Assembly: GCF_963678635.1 (NCBI RefSeq)
Contig: NC_087062.1
Location: 84,840,012-84,900,011, forward strand
DNA: 60,000 nucleotides
Source of the DNA: Symsagittifera roscoffensis
Lineage: Eukaryota; Xenacoelomorpha; Acoela; Convolutidae
Direction: 5' to 3'
Part shown: positions 10,071-21,447 of the stretch, piece after piece
Numbering within the stretch: position 1 is the first letter of the stretch
Layout: each line of letters starts with the position of its first letter
Position numbers and translations under genes: made by a program
The notes under the pieces: model-generated
The model's database searches: none
Told to the model about the DNA's origin: nothing
What the model saw: the letters and a program-made list of their open reading frames with translations, nothing else

Positions 10071-10686
10071 ATTCAAAGTGGAAAATCGGAAAAAAATCTT
10101 AGCCATTGCAATATACGATATAGTTTAAACGTGCAAAAACTCTTTTGTTAAACATGCAAAAACATTACGTTGAAAAAGCTTTAACATGGCGAGATAGTGA
10201 AGCCCGCATTTAAATATATAATAGATACCAACCAGACAAGAACCAGTCAAAATCTTCCGGCCAAAAATTGTTCTGACTTTTCCGCCTGAGTCCTACCTAA
10301 GAAAAACATTGGCGACTGATAATACCGTAATCAAGTCTTTCCCATTCTTGCACAACAGCTTTTCGCGTACTTCCTATTATGTTTCAGCATCCTACTACAC
10401 AGAGAGGAAGCGGAGGTTCGCAACAATTGCGATACAAACTTTTACACGAAAACTAACAAATTTAAGAAAGTGATAAAAAAAAAAAGATAGGCCTCTTCGA
10501 TGTTAGATAATAGATCTTATGCACATTCTACAGTCATAGTAAAATACGCCGAATGAAAAACAATTTTAGTAGAAAAATGACAATAAAAAACAAATCGTAC
10601 AAAAAACTTATGTCAAACTAAGTTTTGACGGCTTAGAATACGTATAAATAAGCTATTGTTAGCCTGCACGATCACCTTTTTAGATC
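10071..10686 (+). repeat. 0.6-kb direct repeat flanking the PLE, right, copy A
   Basis: This is the partner of 5836-6446. Shared stretches include gtgaagcccgcatttaaata and ttttccgcctgag. Differences are substitutions and short A-run indels. In copy B the right repeat (22716-23329) begins gaattcaaagagg like the left one, whereas here it reads attcaaagtgg. Confidence 0.75.
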
Positions 10687-11046
10687 AAATTTAGAGCAAA
10701 AAATAATTTTTAAAGCCAGTTTTTCTAGACACAGAAAAAAATTTTAAATTTTTTTTATGTCGTTCGAATCACAACTGAAAGGGCTAGAAAATGTTATATC
10801 ACTCGATCTATTTCCATAAGTTTCTGGAGCACCTAATTTTGCGGTGGAATTTAAAAAAAACAACTAAATCACAAAAAACGTCATATCTTGAAAACTACGA
10901 AACTTTGAGCAGATATCTTTGGAGGCCAATTTCGCAACCCCTGAGAGCACCGTAACAGAGACTTAATATTATGATGGGATCATCAAATTTTTGTTAAAAA
11001 TGTTAAAAAACGTCAAATCTCGAAAACTACAAGGAATTTGAGAAGT
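10679..11046 (+). repeat. 0.37-kb direct repeat b, second instance, copy A
   Basis: It matches 9445-9811 (see there) and starts immediately at the end of the 0.6-kb repeat, overlapping it by a few bases. No coding signal is present. Confidence 0.75.
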
Positions 11047-13261
11047 CATATTTAGAAGCAAAACTTTGCATTTCCTGGGAGAACCCTGACAGAGCCTCCC
11101 TATAGAGATGGAAACCTCAAATTTTGTGAAATTTTTTTTATCTAAGTTCTTTGAAAAAAATAGAATAATCATATCTCACAAACTATGAGGATTTGAGCTG
11201 TCATATTGCGCCAGTCGGTCATATTTGGAAGTTTGACCTTGAGCTGAACGTTTAATCTTGACTTTGGGGAAAAAGTTGAGTTAAGGAGAGTTTTTAGGTT
11301 GATCCATCTGAAATGGATCAAAGGTTCACTGTCCGATAAAAACTAACGGTATACGTAATATTCCGACCCTGTTTGTAACGGCGTTTGTGTGTTTTGGGTA
11401 ATTTGAGATCTGAGAATGAGAGCAGCCTTATTTCTAGAGTGGGTGGTTTCATAGTAGCCTTTAAGCTGTAACATGTTTTGTAGTCTCATGTCGCAAGTGA
11501 ACCGATTTGGCTCCGACCACTTGAGGTAGAAAAACACAAGATATAGTGTCTCTGACTCTTGAGCCAATGGTTATAGGGCCTATTTTTCTTAAACTCAATT
11601 GTGACTTAAATAGACGACTGTTTCATAGTGTTTTTATGGTCCTCCTGGGTGTTTCTACGGCATCAAGACTACGGGATCGAACCCACGTGACACAGCTCCG
11701 GGCTACATGCCCATTCTAGGGTGCTGGTGGTACGGTTCAACGGGAACGTGTCCACCTTCTGGTTGTACCGTAATATCTTTTTAAGAACACTCGACAAAAA
11801 TTCCCGGTGCGCTTTTCGAAACGAGGCCTAGCTAACCGAGTAATGGGAGCCACTAGGGGGACGAAAAACGAGTAAAAGACAAAAAATGAAACAAGAAAAA
11901 ATGAAAAAGAAAACGAAAGGAACAAAAACCGGTAAAAGATTCAAAAAGGACTGTGGCTTTGGTTTTCAGATGAGATGGATCAAACCTTTACACTAATTAA
12001 AATAGTATACCCATACTGTTTTCAATTAAGACCAATCATCTCGATCAAATCAGCAACGTTGAACAGGTGCCCGAGCTAGGGTCATTCAAAGGGTTTTCAG
12101 ATAGCGTTGCAAACTCAGAAGATCACTGGGAGACTTGACTGGATTAGGTGACGGGGCAAGTTAGAACTTGGCTGTCAGGACTGGGAACTGAGAGACAGAG
12201 GAAACGCGACTGGGAAAGGACTACTAGTAGCGTGATCAAAGCAGCACAGCAGTGAGAAGGGATCACAAGGGTGTTCTGCTTGGTCAAACGGGTATCGTTA
12301 AAATCCTTTTTATACTTTAGGAGATAAGTGTAAAAGTGATAATGCGAGTCCCCACTGTTTAGAGGAAACTTTTTTGCTTGACCAGAGCTTGGAAACAGGT
12401 TCTACGGACTTTCTCTCGAGAGATTTAGCACCCATCGCGCTTAGGGTAACTTTCGGCCTCAGTGGTGGGCTAGATAGGGGGGAGGTTAGCAGGGGTGCTG
12501 GTTAAGATAGAGGTTAGTGGTTGAAAATTGTAAAAAAGTAGGCTTTCTTAAAGTAACTAAAAAAACGGATATCGTCGATTTAGTTACATTAGAACAACCT
12601 AGTTACAGACTAACAACAAGAGTAACAACGCAAAGATACTCGATAGTAAACACGAATTAAGGTAGGTAACCTGGTCGAACCGAGTGGGGGGATCAAAAAT
12701 AGACTGTTTTTGGAACCCAAAAGGTGAAAACCTCATAAGACTGCTAGTAGGGGTGAGGAAAAAAGCGTGACAGTCAGGTACATGACATTTTTTTAACGAA
12801 AGACGACAATTGTCGCCATTGCATTTTCGGTATACAATTTTTTCTTGGTTTTATTACTTTTCTCATTTGGTTTTTACAGTTTTTGGGCTTGACTTTTACT
12901 AAATTTTAGTGAAACAGCAATCATAAAACAAATTTAAACACAAGTTGTATTTCGACCTGCATTGAATCCAGGAAATAAAGGTAATTTTCAGGGGACTCAG
13001 AAAAATTTGGTGAAGAGAATTGGGTTTTGGGAAAGTTTCACACGAGTACTAGAGGTGGTACTGGGATAGTGGATTGGAAATTTCAACACTCGAGCTAAGG
13101 GGCAGAGAAATTCTTCACACGAAGCACCAGAAGTGGTACTGGGTGATGAACGAAGAGAACAAACACTTGAGCTACAGCAGTGGAAAAGGTAAAAGAGTCT
13201 TTGTGGCAGTCCTGGGATAGTGATCGCAGGGTCCCAACAATTCAGTACTAGGATAACGATC
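11047..13261. other. Non-coding interval before the minisatellite, copy A
   Basis: No frame is worth calling. It holds a perfect hairpin, GATCCAT-ctgaa-ATGGATC, near 11303-11321. A related inverted phrase (tttcagatgagatggatcaa) lies near 11960, so 11300-11985 could be a small element with imperfect inverted ends. A tRNA B-box-like GGTTCGATCCC lies on the minus strand near 11673-11683. From 12.0 to 13.2 kb I see nothing specific. Confidence 0.4.
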
Positions 13262-13962
13262 TAAGGGTACCAACACTTGATCGAAGCGTCCCAGGACTTT
13301 CTCGAAAGGTCCCAAGACTTTCTCGAAGGGTCCCAAAACTTTCTCGAAGGGTCCCAAAACTTTCTCGAAGGGTCCCAAGATTTTCTCGAAGGGTCCCAAG
13401 ACTTTCTCGAAGGGTCGCAAAACTTTCTCGAATGGTCCCAAGATTTTCTCGAAGGGTCCCAAGATTTTCTCGGAGGGTCCCAAGACTTTCTCGAAGGGTC
13501 CTAACACTTGAGCGAAGGGTCCCAACACTTGAGCGAAGTCCCAAGACTTTCTCGAAGGGTCCCAAGACTTTCTCGAAGGGTCCCAAGACTTCACCGAAGG
13601 GTCATAACACTTGAACGAAGGGTCCCAAAACCTTAGCGAAGGGTTCCAACACTTGAGCAAAGGCTCCCAACACTTGAGCGAAGGTTCCCAACACTTGAGC
13701 GAAGGGTCCCAAGACTTTCTCGAAGGGTCCCAAGGCATTCTCGAAGGGTCCCAAGACTTCACCGAAGGGTCCCAACACTTGAGCGAAGGGTCCCAACACT
13801 TGAGCGAAAGGTCCCAACATTTAAACGAAGGGTCCCAACAATTGAGCGAAGGGTCCCAACGCTTGAGCGAAGGGTCCCAAGACTTTCTCGAAGGGTCTCA
13901 AGACTTTCTCGGAGGGTCCCAAGACTTTACTGAAGGGTCACAACACTTAAGTAAAGTATCCC
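13262..13962 (+). repeat. 21-bp minisatellite, about 33 units, copy A
   Basis: The unit is cccaagactttctcgaagggt or cccaacacttgagcgaagggt, two subtypes that differ in the middle. Because 21 is a multiple of 3 and the unit lacks stops, long frames stay open on both strands: GSQDFLE/GSQHLSE heptads on plus, VLGPFEK/VLGPFAQ heptads on minus (for example 13172-13762 minus, 196 codons). The frames are explained by the repeat and are not evidence for a gene. Copy B has six more units. Confidence 0.9.
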
Positions 13963-14085
13963 AAAAATGCATTTAAGGTTTCTTATTTTTTAGCGCAACA
14001 GTTTTGACCAGTTTTTATGAACAATGTACGTGTTTTTTTTCTTACATTTAGATTAGATTTTACAAAAGGAATTTGTACTTATTAG

Positions 14086-14553
14086 AATTCTCAAAAAAAG
14101 AAGTGTGCATATCTGGTTTCCGAGACGCCAGATTATAGCATAGATGGAGCGGAGGAAAAGACGACGGAATCAACACCTATAGTGAATGAGAAGGAACAAG
14201 GAACGAAGACAATTGAGTTCTCACCTATAGGCAATGGAGATGAGACTACTAACAACACACCGGAAACGATAAAGGACGATACACAAACTAAGAGATTGTC
14301 GTTCACAGAGAGTTTTGCGGCGATGCTCGGAATGAAACCGAGAGAAAAAGAAGAAGTAGTATCAGCGACCGAAAAAGGCAAAAATTTTGGCACGGTTTCC
14401 ACGATAACGACGGAAACTAACCAGGATAAGGAGCAAGTCACGCAGAAAACAGTGGGTAACCAAGAGAAGCGGGTGACAAAGTCAAGAGCACCTTCGGTTG
14501 CGCTGGGAGACTTGATGACAAAGTTTGAACAGATAGACAAAAAACTAAAGTGA
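14086..14553 (+). pseudogene. Gypsy Gag N-terminal fragment, copy A
   Basis: The frame is open after TAG 14083-14085 and has no ATG near its start (first GTG at 14182). It may once have been reached by splicing or from an upstream start. It encodes a Thr/Glu/Lys-rich, probably disordered segment ending in LGDLMTKFEQIDKKLK, where a coiled coil begins. TGA ends it, and sense reading continues in shifted frames up to 14863, where the duplication junction cuts gag off. The longer version is at 26859-28541. The assignment as Gag comes from that continuity. Confidence 0.6.
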
Positions 14554-14863
14554 AGCGATGAGGAATACCAGGATTTGAAAAAGAACTTCGACACATCAAG
14601 AATGAGAACCTAGATAACTACTATGTCCTGGTGAGGGCCACTGAAGAAAAGCTACAACAGATGGCGAACAAAGTGGAGGCGAGCGACAGGGACGAGAGAA
14701 AAATGTCAAAAAAAACTTGCAGTAAATGAAAAAACGATATGATACAGTGAATTAAAAGTTGTGGAATCTAGCGACCAGATGGACAAAGTGAGCAGGAACC
14801 GAGCAGAAAGTTCTTGTGCCATACAATCCAAGTTGAATGCATTCATGAGAACCTCTGTAGCCC
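14554..14863 (+). pseudogene. Frameshifted coiled-coil part of Gag, cut by the duplication junction, copy A
   Basis: Reading in changing frames gives NENLDNYYVLVRATEEKLQQ and similar charged helical text. At 14863/14864 the sequence switches from gag (…gtagccca) into the middle of the unknown polyprotein (tatctgaaaggg). This creates the chimeric frame 14814-16022, whose first 17 codons are gag DNA. Confidence 0.6.
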
Positions 14864-16022
14864 ATATCTGAAAGGGCTTACTGAGAATTCTAACTTAAAT
14901 CGGAAAGAATACGGCACGGTAATGTCCTCGGAGGCGAACGAAATCGGGCGGGAAAAACTACTGGAAATCTCTTGGAGGGCGGTCCTCCAAAGATACTTCG
15001 ACGAGACGAAGCATGCACCTTCGACGGTGGCAGCGTACCTGGCTCACCCGTGCACGAGAACTGACCTGCAAGTACGGTTGGCTTGGTGCTTGATGGGCAT
15101 CAAGAAGGCGGAATATGAAGCCAGTAATGATTTGAAATCAAAGGAACAGGAGGTGGAGTTGATGGAAGCCCTGCGAGCGTTGATTTCAAAAGACGATTCT
15201 GCGATAGCCTGGGCTAAGCGTAAGGATGCCTTGTGCTTTGTAAGGTTCGTGGTAGATCGTATCCCCACTCCTGTTTTGGGAGAATGCATAAAGATCATTC
15301 GGCAAAAGGGAGTTGACTGCGAAAGAAACTTCCTCAGGGCACTCCTAGAACTATATCAGGATATGCCATTGGTTGTACCAAATAGGGAGTCGAACGACAT
15401 GGAGAGCTATCGCAAGTTGGAAGAAGTAAGAAGGTATTCCAACAAAGGATTGAAAGTGAGCCGGGAGTTGATTGAAACAGTCAGGGCACAAAAAGACTTT
15501 GCAACACTAGGGAAACTGAAGTCGTTCCAATATGTGTCTGGCATACCGGGGATGGCGTATAATCCCTTCGTGAATGAAGAAGCCAGGGAAGCATACTTCG
15601 ACTATGAGCAAGTCGCAGTGCTCAATTTCTGGGTCGAAAGGATTAAGGAAACTGGAATGCTGATGGTGGAACAACCCAAGCTGGGAATTATTTTGGAAGA
15701 ACGAGTGGTCGAACCCTCGGTTCCCGAGCTGAAGGGGCAAGTGAGTTTTGATTGTGGTTCTTGGGACGGTCCCTTGAACACCAGCCTAGTAACCATGTGG
15801 GAGCTCATGAAGCCTTTTTGGTGTCCCCACCCTAACGCCGGTTTAATCTGGGACATGACGGCGGACATCACGTTAGACCTGGATGATGACGCGAGTCTAC
15901 ACGATCTGGCCATGATACACCATCTGCTGGCCATGAGGATGACGAAGCGAAAGCGCAACCCATCCACGGAGCCATCCGAGGAAAGTCCATCGAGCAATTG
16001 GTTGAGGCAAGGCACCTGTTAA
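14864..16022 (+). pseudogene. Unknown polyprotein central part, 5' truncated, copy B
   Basis: It is the counterpart of 2242-3400. The open frame starts artificially at 14814 in gag-derived DNA and enters polyprotein sequence at the duplication junction. About 385 residues follow copy A with a handful of substitutions (for example Ala to Val, Thr to Ala, Lys to Asn). TAA 16020-16022 is identical to the stop in copy A. There is no promoter or start of its own, so it is very likely non-functional. Confidence 0.6.
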
Positions 16023-16037
16023 GCTCAACATAGTGGG

Positions 16038-16346
16038 ATGGAAGGACATGTTTGCAACTTGGGACACTGCCTAATTACGCTGAGTGAGCAGCATCAACAA
16101 TTGGCACGATTGTACGGAAGATTGAGCATGTCGGATAAGAGTGGCATGGAGTTGATCGCGGACTGTCATGGGGTGACGGATCTAAACATGACCACAGCCT
16201 TGAGATTTTGTAGCATGACGAGCTCGATAGAATCGCTTGAGCGCCTGCAATGTGCCCATGAGCTAGTCACGTCCCTCAGCGTGGAAGAATTCCCTGGAGC
16301 ATTGCAGACAGAGCAGAAGATTGGAGGCTGGCGAGAAGCGCTTTAA
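16038..16346 (+). pseudogene. Unknown polyprotein in-frame continuation (102 aa), copy B
   Basis: It is the duplicate of 3416-3724 with the same ATG, length and flanking in-frame TAA codons. One Lys-to-Thr change (CSMK to CSMT) is visible. The shared stops show that the frame was already interrupted before the duplication. Confidence 0.5.
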
Positions 16347-16352
16347 AATGAA

Positions 16353-17560
16353 ATGAATCTGAAAGATAGTGAGGCCTATCATAGACCTACTGGTTCAAAA
16401 TATCTGGTGGGTTCAAGCTCCGCAACATATTGCAATAGTAGTTATCCTACACACATGGTGGTGATAGATGCGAGGACGCAGCAGGTGTTGATTGACCAAC
16501 TTTTTTCTGTGCCAAAGTGCGTGAGGTTGGCCAGAATGTCGGAGAGGTCATATGATTTGTTGGCGGAGATCTTTTGGGCAGTCCCGAAGAGATCTGAAGG
16601 CGATTTGCAAGACGTAGTGGGTGAAGAGATCATGAGGTTGAACGAAGGTAATGTGAGCGAGTTCCAGAAGCAGAAAGCGAGTGGAGTGTTACCCACTGAA
16701 TTCGCCACCATAGAAGAGAAAGACGATTTGCACAGAATTATGATGGAGGTGGAACCGTTGCTGGGAGCCTCAGGGTATAGGACCCGAAGGAACATATTGA
16801 GGACTCATGGGGAGTATCCTTGTCACTGCTTGGCGCAGACGTTATGGTACCCCAAACGCGGGAATCTGATGCTAGTATGGGACGTGGAGGAGTTATACTC
16901 TACGGGGTTGCCCGATCAGAATCAACAGGTGTCAATCGTGGTGGTTAGTGCCATGCTGGCAGTTAGGTGGTTGGAAGCTAACGCGGACAAAGTGAACAGG
17001 AGACGGCCGTGCCGACTCCTGAGCAGCTGAGCAACGTAAAGATGAGCCGCAAATTGGATCTTTTTAGAACCACCTGCAAGGTTCTGAGAATACCCAAACC
17101 CATTGAAAGAATATGGTCAAGGCAAAGGTTGATGCCTTGGTTCCGTGCAGTGATGACGTCATGGATGTATGAACGCACGAAGCGTCACATGTCGAGGAAC
17201 ACGGAAGCCTATCAATCTTTCCAGCTAGATATAGGACCGAGAGCCTATAAGAGAGCATTCCTGAGGCACAGAAACGCGGTCACCACGGCGGTGAAGCGAG
17301 TAGCTGGAGCGCCTTGTGTAACTGAAGATGAGAAGAAAGAGGTCTTAAGAGCTGACCTAGAGAGAAATGTGAGCCTGTGTCTTCACAACAGCTTTTGCAG
17401 GAACCGGGAGCAAAAGGTGAATGTGGACTTGCTACCTTGTTGCAAACAGAGGCTTTTGGAACAGGAGAGTTGGGGCACGGCCCGCAACTCCATGGACATG
17501 TTGGAAAAACACCTAGAAGACAGTGAAGCTGAAGATCAGGATGGAGAAGCAATGGAATGA
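16353..17560 (+). pseudogene. Unknown polyprotein C-terminal part with frameshift, copy B
   Basis: It is the duplicate of 3731-4939. One base is missing near 16987 (gcggacaaagtg, against gcggacacaagtg in copy A). The first 225 codons end early at 17030, and the rest is read in another frame at 17009-17560 (183 codons). All other features match copy A, including the Cys-containing stretch and the DQDGEAME end. The break arose after the duplication or is a sequencing or assembly error. Confidence 0.6.
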
Positions 17561-17561
17561 A

Positions 17562-17922
17562 GATGATGGAGCGAAGAGGAGAAGTGAAAACGTGAACAAG
17601 AAAGGAAGAGAAGGAGAGAAAACTTGATTGTCTTTGTGTGTAGAAACTTGAACTTATCAACCAAGTTTGATTATTGAACTTGTTAAACTTTTTGTTTTGA
17701 TCTTGTTTGGTCAGACCAAACTTTGAAAATTGTTGCAATTGTTAAAATTGTTAAAATTGTTGATTTTAGTTATGACTATTTATATATATATACATGAAGA
17801 ACATAGGTGAGTATATTTACCTATTTAAACACGACTGAAGTTTTTAACCTGTGTAAGACACAATTTCACTGTGTGGCGACATGGTAAGTTTGGGTAAACT
17901 TGCTCGGAAAGGGTGAATAACT
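17562..17922 (+). promoter_or_regulatory. Possible LTR / promoter segment, copy B
   Basis: It is the duplicate of 4940-5300, with the same TATA-like run (17778-17794) and TGGCGACATGG (17875-17885). One visible change is acatgaagaacatagg for acatggagaacatagg. The same caveats apply as for copy A. Confidence 0.28.
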
Positions 17923-18459
17923 CAATAACTTTCCTAGCCACAGAGTTTCTTAGTTTTAATATCAAATAGGAGAGCATAAATAATTGATTATACTTGGTGA
18001 GTGACGTTAAGGTAATTTTCACGGGTGCGTGGCCGTGCCACGTCCCAACTTTTTAATCACGAAGAGCGAAAAAAAGTTTTATGGCAAGATGTCGTGAGTA
18101 GTCAGAAAAGAAATTTTATCTAGAACACTCCTCATGGTGCAAATTTTGTGAAAATGTTGGAAGGCAGTGAGATGTAGTACAATGCCATTTGTGACACGTA
18201 GTGAGTTGAGGTGGAGAAGATAAACTTCATTTTCGTATGCGATTTATGAGATTGATTATAGAGAACTGGAACACTACTTGACGATAACCCGGTGTTATGC
18301 GATCAATAGGGACATTGATGGGGACTTGTCCGGGAAGTATGTGCCATTCTGCCAGATTGGCACAGCGCAACATTCCGGCGGGACAGAAAAAGACGACTAA
18401 AGGCCTTAGTAACAAAGAAGTGCTGCAAAGGAGGGTTGAAATATTCTGGAAGTTTAACT

Positions 18460-19070
18460 GAATTCAAAGAGGAAAATCGGAAAAAAATCTTAGCCATTGC
18501 AATATCGATATAGCTTAAACGTGCAAAAACACTTTTGTTAAACATGCAAAACCTTACGTTGAAAAAGCTTTAACATGGCGAGATAGTGAAGCCCGCATTT
18601 AATTATATAATAGATACCAACCAGACAAGAACCAGTCAAAATCTTCCGGCCAAAAATTGTTCTGACTTTTCCGCCTGAGTTCTACCTAAGAAAAACACTG
18701 GCGGCTGATAATACCGTAATCAAGTCTTTCCCATTCTTGCACAACAGCTTTTCGCGTACTTCCTATTATGTTTCAGCATCCTACTACACAGAGAGGAAGC
18801 GGAGCTTCGCACCAATTGCGATACAAACTTTTACACAAAAATTAACAAATTTAAGAAAGTGATAAAAAAGGATAGACCTCTTCGATCTTAGATAATAGAT
18901 CTTATGCACATTCTACAGTCATAGAAAAATACGCCAAATGGAAAAAAATTTTAGTAGAAAAATGACAAAAAAAAAACAAATCGTAAAAAAAACTTATGTG
19001 AAACTAAGTTTTGGCGGCTTAGAATACGTATAAATAAGCTATTGTTAGCCTGTACGATCACCTTTTAGAT
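18460..19070 (+). repeat. 0.6-kb direct repeat flanking the PLE, left, copy B
   Basis: It is the duplicate of 5836-6446 and the partner of 22716-23329. It is non-coding. Confidence 0.75.
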
Positions 19071-19113
19071 GCTTTTTAGACGTTTTTAGCCCTTTGTGAG
19101 ATCGAAGCTGTGA

Positions 19114-19287
19114 CAAAAACCTAAAAGGGTGAAGCAAACACAATCTGACAAAGGCGTTGAGAAGGCCCGAAAGTATCTGAACACAAGGATGAGGTCTACT
19201 GGGGGGCAGCCCGCCAGGCTTTAAGGGTTGGCGAAAGTGCATAAAGTGAATACCCCATTAAGACCGGACCTCTCCTTGCCTGGTAGC
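19114..19287 (+). pseudogene. Penelope-like RT N-terminal fragment, copy B
   Basis: It is the duplicate of 6490-6663, with the same GLAKVHK...PLRP text and the same in-frame TAA (19222-19224) in place of the family Tyr. The PLE was therefore already broken here before the block duplicated. Confidence 0.65.
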
Positions 19288-20169
19288 CCTTTGTGCCGTT
19301 CTGCCAGATTGGCACAGCGCAACCTTCCGGTGGGACAGAAAAAGACGACTAAAGGCCTTAGTAACAAAGAAGTGCTGCGAAGGAGGGTTGAAATATTCCG
19401 GAAGTTTAAATTTTTAAAATTTCGATTGACGGGCAAGTATTTCTCAGAAATACAAGAAGACGGCCATTTTGACGAAAAAGAACAAAAAAACAAAACAACG
19501 ACAAATATAGTGAAAAACGGTCGTGCGGGAAAACGAGAAAAACGGAGCCTCTTATCGTGGCAATAACACACGATAAGATCCTTAGCAGTGAAAACTATTG
19601 GAAAAGGAAGCTTCAGTGGGAAAGGAATATTCCGCGGAACCCTCCCGTGCCACAAATTGGGAGAGATAAGAACGTTATCTCGAGAAGATTACGGGAGCGG
19701 AGGCTTGGTCCCCCAGAGATTGTTATATGTTGAAGGACTGCAGTAAACTAACTTTTTAGCTACTCTGATGCCATAGATTTTTGAATTAACACCGGTATTA
19801 TTTGATATTTTAGAATATGAGTAGCTAGAAAAAGGAAAGGGTCAATCCATCTCCAATGGATTTAATATAGAACTGTCACACAAAATCATAATAAAATAGG
19901 GTATTCGAGCCGTGTTTTTAATAGCAATCACGTAGTCTGAGGATCCGAGACTCAGCTATGTGGTTGTGTTCGCATGTAAACGAAAGCTGATCAAAAGTCG
20001 TTTGACTGATGGCCTAAAAATAGTAACTTTTTAATTAGCCCTAAACAGACCAGAAAATCAACTGGCATGGTCGAGACGGTGAAAAACGAGTAGGATTAAG
20101 GTAAATGACGCCTCCCAGTCGTTAATAGGTACTTTTTCTACGCTCCGTCGCTGTGTAGTATTTGGGCGA
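19288..20169 (+). mobile_element. Insertion of about 0.88 kb in the PLE RT, copy B
   Basis: It is the duplicate of 6664-7545 and includes the dispersed 230-bp module at its right end (about 19938-20169). The right edge reads gttacacttattataac, against gttacctttattataac in copy A. Confidence 0.55.
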
Positions 20170-21139
20170 ATGTTACACTTATTATAACTTAAACAAGGTT
20201 CTTGCAAAATTTTTTGAGAAAATTGAGGGCGCAAACATCGAAACCAACTCACTAGATGCGAGAGAAATCTGAGAGAGCACTAATCTTAAACCCAATGAAA
20301 ATTTGATATCTCTAGATGTGAAGAGTTTGTACACAAATGTTGCACTGAAAGAAGCAATAGACATAGCTCTGAGAAAACTATATGAGCAAGATGAACCACC
20401 ATCAATTGCTAGGAAAACCATGAAGAGACTGTTGAACATGGCAGTTAGTCAAGTCCAATTCAAGTGCAATGAAACATGGTACGTTCAGAAAGATGGTTTG
20501 GCAATGGGGGCATGTCTTGCCGTTATTTTAGCAAATCTTTGGCTGAAGCAGTACGAAACTGCACTATCGAGGGATATTCCCGAAATGTTTTTGCCCGAGA
20601 AAGATCTTAACGGAATATGTCCCGAGTGCAATAAAAAAGTCACGTACAGGTCAAAAAGTGTAGAATGTGAATGCTGTTTGAACTGGTATCACGTAAAATG
20701 CGGTGATATATCAGATGATGAGTATCGAAATGAAAGTGAAACCATCTGGTACTGTAGAAAATGCATCGCAATAAGAGAGAAAAATAAGTCAGTGCAACAG
20801 GCTAAGTTATTTCTCCGTTACGTTGACGATATAGTGAGAACAGTGGAGGGTGATCCTGAAAAAGTGCTACGGGCTGCAAACTTACTACATCCAAATTTAC
20901 AAGTCACAATAGAGACACCAAACACCACCAACGGAAATTTGGCATTTTTGAATTTACAAATTAGTATTGACAAAAGCAGGAAAATTAGCAGTGGGTGGTA
21001 TCAAAAACCAACAGATACAGGTACCATACTAAATTTTAGAAGCTGCGCCCTCCTTCAGTACAAGAGAAGTTTGATTGAGGAACTGTTCACCGGGTTTTCC
21101 GCAGTAAGTCAACATGGGAAGAATATGATAAAGCTATGA
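20162..21139 (+). pseudogene. Penelope-like RT with embedded PHD finger, copy B
   Basis: It is the duplicate of 7538-8512. TTA has become TGA at 20270-20272, so only the part from about 20303 is open (278 codons). RT motifs A, B and C (YVDD) and all eight PHD ligands (CPEC, CECC, H..C, CRKC) are unchanged. Differences are small: Asn-Ile to Asn-Glu and Val to Ile before YCRKC, one extra Thr codon in NTTNG, and Ile to Thr in QKPTDTG. It is broken relative to copy A. Confidence 0.8.
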
Positions 21140-21447
21140 AAAACAACCGTGAGCAGTGGTTGGATAACCAATATCCGGAAAGTTGGTCGTCGCGGGTTGC
21201 ATCACATGCCCTTGAAAAGATCATCAGCGAGGGCAAAAACAAAAAGAACATGGCTGAGAAAAAGAAGCCCTGTGATTATAGCAGTGATTCACCACCCATC
21301 TTGATGGTCCAATATAGGGGGAATCACAGTCAGACATTAGCAAAAAAAGTGCGCGAAATCACCAATGCGCTGATAATATTCACAACGAGGAAAATGAAAA
21401 CTTGTATGCCACCTCTAAAATCCTCCTTTTCCAGTGAACTGAAATAA
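21136..21447 (+). pseudogene. PLE linker between RT and endonuclease, copy B (frame kept)
   Basis: 103 codons overlap the RT stop by four bases. Seven A at the homopolymer keep one frame from NREQWLDNQYPESW through VREITNALIIFTTRKMK to SSELK-stop. It is therefore more intact than copy A. The endonuclease frame (21444-21740) still lies in another frame. Confidence 0.6.

Larger units (their letters stand above)
2242..14863 (+). repeat. 12.6-kb tandem duplication, copy A
   Basis: Base 2242 onward aligns with 14864 onward at a constant offset of 12,622 through the polyprotein frames. The offset drifts to 12,624-12,626 in the PLE, 12,646 near 11.3-13.2 kb and 12,772-12,773 after the minisatellite. 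The right end is sharp: ...gtagccca at 14863 is followed by tatctgaaaggg, which belongs to the start of the unit, whereas copy B continues into gag at 27637. The block holds part of the unknown polyprotein, the possible LTR, the PLE, the minisatellite and the start of gag. Confidence 0.95.

Noticed and set aside
11641-11760. Minus-strand GGTTCGATCCC resembling a Pol III B box
   Set aside because: No clear A box at normal distance and no cloverleaf, so it is only noted inside the interval description. Its copy in unit B adds nothing because the whole block is duplicated.
13172-13762. 196-codon minus-strand frame of VLGPFEK-type heptads
   Set aside because: It is fully explained by a stop-free 21-bp tandem repeat. 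There is no start context, no non-repeat coding sequence, and the array length differs between copies.
13262-13962. CRISPR-like array
   Set aside because: The units are contiguous with no spacers, in eukaryotic retroelement DNA. It is a minisatellite.
14814-16022. Apparent 402-codon complete gene
   Set aside because: It is an artificial chimera: its first 17 codons are gag DNA joined by the duplication junction to the middle of another frame.
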